A stretch of 10,272 bases of DNA from Chloroflexota bacterium (GTDB lineage Bacteria > Chloroflexota > Ktedonobacteria > Ktedonobacterales > Ktedonobacteraceae). Location of the stretch: NCBI GenBank assembly GCA_021828635.1, contig JAJZEJ010000394.1:1-10272 (forward strand), in the 5' to 3' direction. Both the position numbers and the translations under genes were made by a program. Below the pieces are notes generated by a model, which saw only the letters and a list, made by a program, of their open reading frames with translations, was not told the origin of the DNA and did no database searches. The number at the start of each line of letters is the position of its first letter. The stretch's first letter is position 1. Positions 4,623-10,272 of the stretch are shown in pieces.

Positions 4623-6032
4623 TTAGTCGATACTATGCTTCCGCATGAGGTAGCGCAACTGATCGACTTTGGAGAGACCTAAAAGTTCAGCCGCACGGGT
4701 GCGGTTATGTCGGCTTGTTTCCAATGCCCAGTGTATCAGGTGTTGCTCAACGCGCTCGTTGACAGCTTCCAGCGAGAGTGGTCCCGACGGATGCTCGTTC
4801 AGCCATGACTCCCAGGGATCGTCGGATAGCGTATTTCGTATCTCAACGCTTCGCTGTGTAGCGATAATCTCAGATGGAAAATGTTCGGCAGTGAGTTCAT
4901 CATTGCTGCTAAGTATCATGGCACGCTCGATCACGTTTTTGAGTTCGCGGATATTGCCGGGCCAGTGATAGGTGCGTAATATCTTTTGCACATCAGGTAT
5001 GATACGCCGTACATTTCGTCCCAATGTCTTATTAAAATCGTCGATGAAATACGAGGCAAAGAGTAGAATATCCTCTGGTCGCTCACGCAATGGGGGTAAT
5101 AGAATCTTTAAAACAGCCAGACGGAAGTACAGATCGGCACGAAAACTACCGTCTTGAATAGCCTGCTCCAGATTGCGATTGGTTGCGGCAAGTACACGCA
5201 CATGAATAGTAACCTCTTTATTGCCCCCTAGCCGAAAAAAAGAGTGCGTTTCCAGTACACGCAATAATTTAGCCTGCATATCCAATGGCATTTCACCGAT
5301 CTCATCCAGGAAGAGGGTGCCACCCTCAGCCAGTTCGAGCAAACCTTTTTTCTGCTTTTTTGCATCGGTAAAGGCATACTGCTCATAGCCGAAGAGTTCA
5401 CTTTCCAACAAATTGTGTGGAATAGCCGCGCAGTTGAGCGGCTGAAATGGGCCTCTGGCCTGCGCACTCTGCTCGTGCAGCGCATGTGCCACGATCTCTT
5501 TACCGGTACCACTTTCACCCATGATTAAGACTGAAGCCGTTTCGCTGCGTGCTACTCGCGCTATCAATGCAAAAATAGCCTTCATCTGCTCGCTATGGCC
5601 GATGATGTGCGAAAAATGATACTCCTCATGCCGCTCACGTCGCAGGGTACGTAGCTCACGCCATAAGGTACTCATCTCTAGCGCACGCTGTACGACTAGC
5701 AATAGTTCATCCAGGTCAAAGCCTTTCAGCAGGTAGTCAGCCGCGCCGAGCTTCATGGCATTAACGGCGGTTTGCACATCACCGTGCCATGTAAGCATAA
5801 TGACTGGCAACTCCGGTTCCAATACGCGCAACTGTTCCAACACTTCAAGGCCGCTCATGCGCGGTAGGCGCAGATCGAGTAGCACTAGATCAATAATCTT
5901 CTTCTGTGCTACTTTCAGTCCATTTTCACCATCAGCTGCTGTCTCTACTTCGTAGCCATGTTTGCGTAAAAATCGTGCCAACTGGTGTGGCAAATATGGC
6001 TCATCATCGATAATCAGAATCGTATAGCCCAT
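4623..6032 (-). CDS. NtrC-family response regulator (receiver, AAA+, Fis-type HTH) with altered GAFTGA loop
   Basis: The 469-aa protein has three domains. The receiver (1-120) has Asp9/Asp10, phosphoacceptor Asp53, Thr81 and Lys103, though Lys103 is followed by Gly instead of the usual Pro. The AAA+ ATPase (about 143-375) has Walker A GESGTGKE (172-179), Walker B GGTLFLDEI (237-245) and arginine finger candidates Arg298 and Arg304. A Fis-type HTH (about 440-469, NRTRAAELLGLSK) would bind DNA. The family normally uses the GAFTGA loop to remodel sigma-54 polymerase; here residues 219-224 read YAFTDA, so sigma-54 activation is doubtful. AGGGTGG lies 7 bases before the ATG. It is second gene of an operon with the histidine kinase (50-base gap), its likely phosphodonor. 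Family is certain; mechanism is open. Confidence 0.96.
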   Translation of the reverse strand: MGYTILIIDDEPYLPHQLARFLRKHGYEVETAADGENGLKVAQKKIIDLVLLDLRLPRMSGLEVLEQLRVLEPELPVIMLTWHGDVQTAVNAMKLGAADYLLKGFDLDELLLVVQRALEMSTLWRELRTLRRERHEEYHFSHIIGHSEQMKAIFALIARVARSETASVLIMGESGTGKEIVAHALHEQSAQARGPFQPLNCAAIPHNLLESELFGYEQYAFTDAKKQKKGLLELAEGGTLFLDEIGEMPLDMQAKLLRVLETHSFFRLGGNKEVTIHVRVLAATNRNLEQAIQDGSFRADLYFRLAVLKILLPPLRERPEDILLFASYFIDDFNKTLGRNVRRIIPDVQKILRTYHWPGNIRELKNVIERAMILSSNDELTAEHFPSEIIATQRSVEIRNTLSDDPWESWLNEHPSGPLSLEAVNERVEQHLIHWALETSRHNRTRAAELLGLSKVDQLRYLMRKHSID

Positions 6033-6082
6033 TCTATATCCACCCTTCCTCTACTACCCATCCTTCTTCAGAATATTCTCTG

Positions 6083-8026
6083 CTATCGTTCTTCACTTAC
6101 TATATGCTCCTTCTCAGTAGCAACAGCGATTGGCAAACGCACTGCAAAGATACTACCAGTACCGAGACGACTTTCGACATGCAGAGAGCCACCGTGATCT
6201 TCGACGAAGCGGCGTGAAATGGGAAGTCCCAGCCCAATGCCATGTGCTTTTGTAGTGAAAAATGGCTGAAAAATGCGCTCTTGTTCTTCAGGTTTGATAC
6301 CGCTACCTGTATCACTTATCAAAAGTTCGATCCACAATTGTTCTTGCTCTCGGCCCTGTCGTAGATCATCGCTGGTGCGACGATGGCAGGCGACGGTTAA
6401 CGTACCACCATCATTCATCGCTTGTATGGCATTTATACACAGATTGAGCAAAACCTGCTCAATCTGTGCTATGTCCATCCATAGTTCCGGTATATCATCA
6501 TAAGCGCGTGTCACGATAATACCTGTTTCAGCGCACTGTATTTGCAGCATATGTAGCACGCGTTCACAGAGTGCTACTATATCACAGGCGCGACGATGCA
6601 AACGACGTGGACGCGCGAAAAGTAAAAGATCATGCACAATGTTATCCAGTCGCTCGACCTCTTGCAGGACAATTGCCATTGATTCTCGTATCTCAAGCTC
6701 ACTTTCCTGTGCTGACTGCACGTCATAAGTCGCTTGTATGGTCCCAATTATTTGATTGTTTGCCAGATCGTCCATCGCCATTTGTATCGAAGTTTTAATC
6801 GAGGCCAGGGGATTGCGGACTTCGTGTGCTACATTGGCAGCCATCTCGCCTAATGTGGCGAGACGGTCCAGGCGACGTTTCTCCTCTGCCATCTGCTCTT
6901 TGTGACGCTGGTCGTCCAATACCTGACGTAGTAGCTTACGCGCCTCGTTACGCGCCTCTACTACCTCAGCTACCAACCCTATATTCTCCAGCACAGCACT
7001 AGACTGGTTAATTAGTACCTGTAGCACTAATAACTCTTCATCCCGTAAGATACGTGGCTGATGAAAGGCACCAACGACCAGGCCGAGCAACCGTGGTTCT
7101 TGCTGTCCCTCTAGCAAGGAACGCATCAGTAACGAGCCACGTTTCTCACCTGCATGCATACCACTGATAAGAGGAAGGAGAAAAAACGTTTTTATTTGAG
7201 TGGGTAGATGCGCAAGGCACTGATTGGCCCAGGTACTACTTTCTTTGCCAGAACGCTCGATAATCACTGGTTCATGCGAACGCTGTATCTGATAGTTTTG
7301 AATGAGTAAAGAACGCAATGTGGGCGTTATCCAGTTCATCATATCGCTAATAGTATTGGATTGTGCATTGATGAAGGTGCATTGCTCAGCGCCGGTAATT
7401 TCGCGAGTATACTGCATGATAAGTCTAGAGATGCGCTCCTCCTCGTAAAGCGCGTAATTGATCTGGCTACTGATACTCTTGAGAAGAGAGAGTTCGTGAA
7501 TGCGTGCGCGGTCACGCTCAAGGAGGCGTGTGTTTTCTAGTAATAATGCGGTGACACCTGCCACGGATTCTATCAATGATAGTTCATCCGATTGCCAGTA
7601 GGGAAGTGCGGAATCGCGGCTGCGTAGTGCTACTAACACACCAATTATGTGTTGTCGGTAAAGGAGAGGAGCCGCCACACCAGTCGGATTGCTGGTAGGC
7701 CACAGGATTGCGCGGCGTTCGCGCAATGCACGAGCTTCGGGCAAATCATCGTCAAACTCGATAGGATTGATATGAGCTACGGCAAGTAACGTGACTGACC
7801 AACCGGGCTGATCATCGAAGGTACCTGCTGCAAACTGCAAGGTAGTACCGACGCGCTGGTAGAGCAATACGCAATGGCAACGCAACAGTCTGGTTAGTCG
7901 TCTGGGTAAGCTATCACGCAAGGTGCGGTAATCAACAACGGCACTGTATTCCCGTAAGAGGGTCGAGACCACCTCTACTCCACTCAAAACACTATCGTGT
8001 TGTTTTACTTCCACTATTTTATCCAC
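6083..8026 (-). CDS. Soluble histidine kinase with two GAF-like sensor domains (NtrB-like core)
   Basis: This 647-aa kinase has no membrane segment, so it senses a cytoplasmic signal. Two GAF-like domains occupy about 20-165 and 185-345; a coiled linker (347-390) leads to the dimerisation/phosphotransfer helix with His401 in ANVAHEVRNPLASI. The ATP-binding domain shows the N box (LLNLCINAIQAM, Asn528), G1 DTGSGI (572-577), F box region FQPFFTTK and G2 GIGLGL (596-601). About 25 extra residues (421-446) sit between the phosphotransfer helices, longer than in typical NtrB-type kinases. The start is a GTG at 8026 with a weak ribosome-binding site, so the exact N-terminus is uncertain. It precedes the NtrC-type regulator by 50 bp on the same strand and most likely phosphorylates it. 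Its ligand is unknown. Confidence 0.95.
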   Translation of the reverse strand: MDKIVEVKQHDSVLSGVEVVSTLLREYSAVVDYRTLRDSLPRRLTRLLRCHCVLLYQRVGTTLQFAAGTFDDQPGWSVTLLAVAHINPIEFDDDLPEARALRERRAILWPTSNPTGVAAPLLYRQHIIGVLVALRSRDSALPYWQSDELSLIESVAGVTALLLENTRLLERDRARIHELSLLKSISSQINYALYEEERISRLIMQYTREITGAEQCTFINAQSNTISDMMNWITPTLRSLLIQNYQIQRSHEPVIIERSGKESSTWANQCLAHLPTQIKTFFLLPLISGMHAGEKRGSLLMRSLLEGQQEPRLLGLVVGAFHQPRILRDEELLVLQVLINQSSAVLENIGLVAEVVEARNEARKLLRQVLDDQRHKEQMAEEKRRLDRLATLGEMAANVAHEVRNPLASIKTSIQMAMDDLANNQIIGTIQATYDVQSAQESELEIRESMAIVLQEVERLDNIVHDLLLFARPRRLHRRACDIVALCERVLHMLQIQCAETGIIVTRAYDDIPELWMDIAQIEQVLLNLCINAIQAMNDGGTLTVACHRRTSDDLRQGREQEQLWIELLISDTGSGIKPEEQERIFQPFFTTKAHGIGLGLPISRRFVEDHGGSLHVESRLGTGSIFAVRLPIAVATEKEHIVSEER

Positions 8027-8068
8027 TTGCTACATACTTCGATATGTTATCTTACATCGCATACTATC

Positions 8069-8077
8069 AGTATAACA
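8069..8077 (-). promoter_or_regulatory. Candidate extended -10 of the kinase/regulator operon
   Basis: On the minus strand, TGT-TATACT (8077-8069) is an extended -10 element without a clear -35. The expected start would be about 35-40 bases before the GTG at 8026. It overlaps the inverted repeat ATACT-ATC-AGTAT (8061-8073), and TGTTAT (8045-8050) pairs with ATAACA (8072-8077). These could be an operator controlling the operon. Confidence 0.4.
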
Positions 8078-8112
8078 GATATGGCCCTAAAATGATGAAT
8101 TTGTTACAGATC

Positions 8113-8165
8113 ATGAAAAAACTGTCATTTTTTCATCTATGAATTATTTTTAAGCGCAAAAATAA
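8113..8165. repeat. Two adjacent AT-rich inverted repeats in the divergent region
   Basis: ATGAAAAAA (8113-8121) is the exact complement of TTTTTTCAT (8128-8136) around 6 bases. Immediately after, TTATTTTT (8144-8151) is the exact complement of AAAAATAA (8158-8165), again around 6 bases. No gene ends here, so termination is unlikely. They lie between the divergent kinase operon and membrane protein gene, and may be bent DNA or regulator sites. Low-complexity AT sequence makes some chance contribution likely. The rest of the 322-bp gene-free stretch 8027-8348 holds the promoters and tandem repeat listed separately. Confidence 0.5.
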
Positions 8166-8225
8166 ATGTATTACAATTTATGAAATATATTGCAATTCAT
8201 ACTTTAGAATATATCTATGTACTGC

Positions 8226-8252
8226 ATCTATCATTATCTATCATTATCTATC
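8226..8252. repeat. Tandem 10-bp repeat (2.7 copies of TCATTATCTA)
   Basis: The period is exactly 10 bp over 27 bases, starting ATCTATCATT. It ends 10 bases upstream of the -35 box at 8263. Period 10 is about one helical turn, so identical faces would be stacked on one side of the DNA; it could be an activator site or a slippage-prone spacer. Confidence 0.6.
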
Positions 8253-8262
8253 GTCCTCTGTC

Positions 8263-8291
8263 TTGCGTCTGGCTGCGCTTTCCAGTACAAT
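8263..8291 (+). promoter_or_regulatory. Promoter of the multi-pass membrane protein gene
   Basis: TTGCGT (8263-8268), a 17-bp spacer and TACAAT (8286-8291) form a sigma-70-type promoter. The start near 8298 leaves a leader of about 50 bases to the ATG at 8349. Confidence 0.6.
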
Positions 8292-8348
8292 AAGCGATAG
8301 CACTGCACAAACGTGGGGTAGCCACGAAGAAAGAGAGATAGTTAGCTG

Positions 8349-9062
8349 ATGGCGCAGACAAATCAATCCTCGCAACAGCAAAGCCAGCCGCCAGCACAGG
8401 CTCCGGCAGATCAGTCAAACCAATCAGAACAGGATGTGCCGATTGCACCACGTTGGCAGGCACTGATCGGTATTATTGTTCTTGCTATCATCAATATTGT
8501 CTTACCTGCTAATCTGACGCTTGGTCCTGTATGGCTCCTCTCTGCAATTGAAGCCGTTCTGCTCATACCACTCCTATTGGAATGGATTATCAATCGCCCA
8601 TTATCCTATCGGGTCAGGCGTTCACTGATGTTTCTGTTACTCGGTGTTGTCACTCTCGGCATGATGAGCGCCATTATCTTCCTGATCCTCACGCTCTCCG
8701 GCAGTAGCAGCAGTACGAAAGCTGTTCAGCTCTTGCATGATGCTGCGCTAATCTGGACTTCTAATATTCTGGTTTTCTCACTCTGGTATTGGGAGGTCGA
8801 TGGAGGAGGGCCAGCTAAACGTCGTGATACAGGTCATCAGGCGGCGGATTTTATGTTTCCACAACAGGTTGATGGCAATACAAGCGGTTGGGTACCACAT
8901 TTCTTCGACTATGTCTTTCTGGCTTTCACTGCCGCGACTGCTCTTAGCCCGACTGATACCTTTCCTTTAAGTCGTTCGGCGAAGGCATTGATGATGGTGC
9001 AAGCCATTATCTCGCTGGTTGTGATCGTGCTATTGGCGGCGCGTGCTGTGAATATTCTGTAA
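8349..9062 (+). CDS. Multi-pass membrane protein of unknown function
   Basis: The 237-aa protein has a Gln/Pro/Ser-rich soluble N-terminal tail (1-33) and about five membrane helices: 36-53, 58-80, 90-116, about 126-148 and about 212-233. A semi-hydrophobic stretch sits at 185-199. Conspicuous motifs are SLWYWEVDGGGP (144-155), DFMFPQQ (167-173), and FDYVFLAFTAATALSPTDT (186-204) followed by a last helix. The layout of the last part (DY-x-x-x-AFT...DT then a terminal helix) recalls the DUF1345 group of membrane proteins, but I am not certain of membership. There is no signal peptide. The ribosome-binding site is weak (AAAGAGAG, about 11 bases upstream). It is convergent with the deaminase gene, with 12 bases between stops. 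No functional link to neighbours is evident. Confidence 0.88.
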   Translation: MAQTNQSSQQQSQPPAQAPADQSNQSEQDVPIAPRWQALIGIIVLAIINIVLPANLTLGPVWLLSAIEAVLLIPLLLEWIINRPLSYRVRRSLMFLLLGVVTLGMMSAIIFLILTLSGSSSSTKAVQLLHDAALIWTSNILVFSLWYWEVDGGGPAKRRDTGHQAADFMFPQQVDGNTSGWVPHFFDYVFLAFTAATALSPTDTFPLSRSAKALMMVQAIISLVVIVLLAARAVNIL

Positions 9063-9074
9063 AAAAGTAGAGGA

Positions 9075-10272
9075 TTAGCGTACCTCAGCGGATGGAATGC
9101 GAAATGTCACCGCTTGCTCTTCATTATTATCTGTACGCCTGACTATGCTACGCCCTGGCGTTGTGGTTGCGACCTCGCGTCCACCTTTGAAGACATGTAG
9201 ACGCGCTGGAAGCAGGCGTAGCGCCTCGAAGGCTGAGGGTGCATCCAACACTAAGAAGTCCGCCGCTTTACCCTCCTCGATGCCATAGCGGTCTTGAATA
9301 CGCAAAGCTTTGGCGGCATTTGTGGTAATCAGGTCCAGCACGTCGTTGATCTCTTCATAGCCGCTCATATGACAGAGGAAGAGCGCCAATTGGGCCGCCG
9401 CCAGCATATCGCCGCGTCCCAGTGGGAACCAGGGGTCCATAATTGAGTCATGGCCTAACGCAACATTTACGCCCGCCGCTAGCAATTCTTTGACGCGCGT
9501 GATGCCGCGGCGTTTCGGGTAGGTATCGAAGCGCCCTTGCAAGACGACATTATCAAATGGATTGGCTATCACGTTCACCTGCGCACGGGCTAGCAGACCT
9601 AGTAGTTTGAAGGCATAGGCATTATCATAGGAATGCATCGCTGTACAGTGGCTGGCTGTGACCCGCCCTTGCCAGCTCTGTGCTAGCGTATCAGCCGCCA
9701 TAACCTCGGTAAAGCGCGAGTGGGGATCATCGGTTTCATCGCAATGGCAATCGATGTCGCGGCTGAACTCTTTTGCCAGCGCGAAGGCATAATGCACATC
9801 TTCAACGCCCATATCGCGTGTCCATTCGTAATGTGGAATGCCGCCTACCACATCACAGCCCAGTTCCATCGCCTGGCGCATTAGCTCACGCCCGTTGGGA
9901 AATGAGAGGATACCATCCTGCGGGAAGGCCACTAGTTGCAATTCGCAGATATCACGCACCTCTTCGCGTACCTCTAATAGAGCGCGTAGCGCCGTCAATT
10001 GTGGGTCGCAAACATCGACGTGGCTACGGATGTAAAGCGTTCCTTGTGCCACCTCCCAGCGAATCTCTTCTAATGCGCGTCGTTTCACATCTTCATGGGT
10101 CAGACTGGGTTTGCGCTCGCTCCAAATTTGAATGCCTTCCAGTAGCGTACCCGTATTGTTGTAACGTGGTTGACCGACGGTTAATACGGCGTCAAGGTGA
10201 ACATGGGCATCGATAAAGGGCGGCACAACCAGCCGTCCTTGTGCATCCAATTCACGAGTTGCCGTTGCCCCT
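9075..10272 (-). CDS. codA: Cytosine deaminase (CodA-like amidohydrolase), 5' end cut by window edge
   Basis: This enzyme should hydrolyse cytosine to uracil and ammonia in pyrimidine salvage, in the cytoplasm, using one bound metal. The frame stays open through the right edge (residues GATATRE precede LDAQGR), so the start and about 40 residues are missing; a TTG at 10250 is not the real start. Numbered from that TTG, metal/active-site residues are His16 and His18 (HVHLD), Gln111 (AFPQDG), His169 and Glu172 (HCDE), His201 (SHCTAMHSY), Asp268 (GHDS) and Trp274. These match E. coli CodA His61/63, Gln156, His214, Glu217, His246, Asp313 and Trp319 with a constant offset of 45. E. coli Asp314 is replaced by Ser269. 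Related deaminases of the same superfamily branch act on other bases, so substrate is likely but not proven. No codB permease is in the window. Confidence 0.95.
   Translation of the reverse strand, partial: GATATRELDAQGRLVVPPFIDAHVHLDAVLTVGQPRYNNTGTLLEGIQIWSERKPSLTHEDVKRRALEEIRWEVAQGTLYIRSHVDVCDPQLTALRALLEVREEVRDICELQLVAFPQDGILSFPNGRELMRQAMELGCDVVGGIPHYEWTRDMGVEDVHYAFALAKEFSRDIDCHCDETDDPHSRFTEVMAADTLAQSWQGRVTASHCTAMHSYDNAYAFKLLGLLARAQVNVIANPFDNVVLQGRFDTYPKRRGITRVKELLAAGVNVALGHDSIMDPWFPLGRGDMLAAAQLALFLCHMSGYEEINDVLDLITTNAAKALRIQDRYGIEEGKAADFLVLDAPSAFEALRLLPARLHVFKGGREVATTTPGRSIVRRTDNNEEQAVTFRIPSAEVR

Noticed and set aside
1..10272. CRISPR array, rRNA genes, insertion sequences with terminal inverted repeats
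   Set aside because: No regularly spaced long repeats, no rRNA-like sequence and no transposase motifs were seen.

Overview
The window looks like chromosomal DNA of a free-living bacterium with balanced base composition. Readable sigma-70-type promoters, two tRNA genes, a soluble GAF-domain sensor kinase and many proline- and arginine-rich or glutamine-rich protein tails fit a Gram-positive-like soil lineage. A Chloroflexota/Ktedonobacteria-type origin is my best guess, but it rests on overall flavour of the proteins and not on a marker gene.

Left part (1-2230) resembles the end of a mobile or integrated region. It holds two tiny back-to-back open frames (191-307 and 309-431), a perfect 12-bp inverted repeat (457-495) and a complete tyrosine recombinase on the minus strand (525-1796). 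A gene-poor 434-bp stretch follows, with palindromes and a cluster of five CAGGTG motifs. This abuts a minus-strand tRNA-Pro(TGG)/tRNA-Gly(TCC) operon (2227-2378), a common kind of integration target. The tRNA operon has a near-consensus promoter (2396-2424) and a likely stem-plus-U-tract terminator (2138-2217).

Middle part (2480-8026) is a signalling cluster. It contains a small two-helix membrane protein (minus), a CheY-like single-domain response regulator (minus), a divergent helix-turn-helix/GAF-type regulator (plus), and a two-gene minus-strand operon of a soluble double-GAF histidine kinase followed by an NtrC-type AAA+ response regulator. The kinase most likely phosphorylates the NtrC-type protein at Asp53. 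The response regulator is unusual: its GAFTGA loop, the sigma-54 contact, reads YAFTDA. The CheY-like protein and the HTH/GAF protein are divergent from a 185-bp region with two good promoters and near-identical ribosome-binding/start contexts, so they are probably co-regulated.

Right part (8027-10272) holds a 322-bp AT-rich regulatory region full of small inverted and tandem repeats, then a multi-pass membrane protein of unknown function (8349-9062). Convergent with it is a cytosine deaminase of the CodA family that runs off the right edge. The deaminase aligns without gaps to the E. coli CodA active-site spacing but carries Ser where E. coli has Asp314.

No complete novel defence system or CRISPR array was seen. 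The most unusual items are the altered GAFTGA loop, the integrase/tRNA-proximal repeat cluster, and the paired micro-ORFs next to a perfect inverted repeat.
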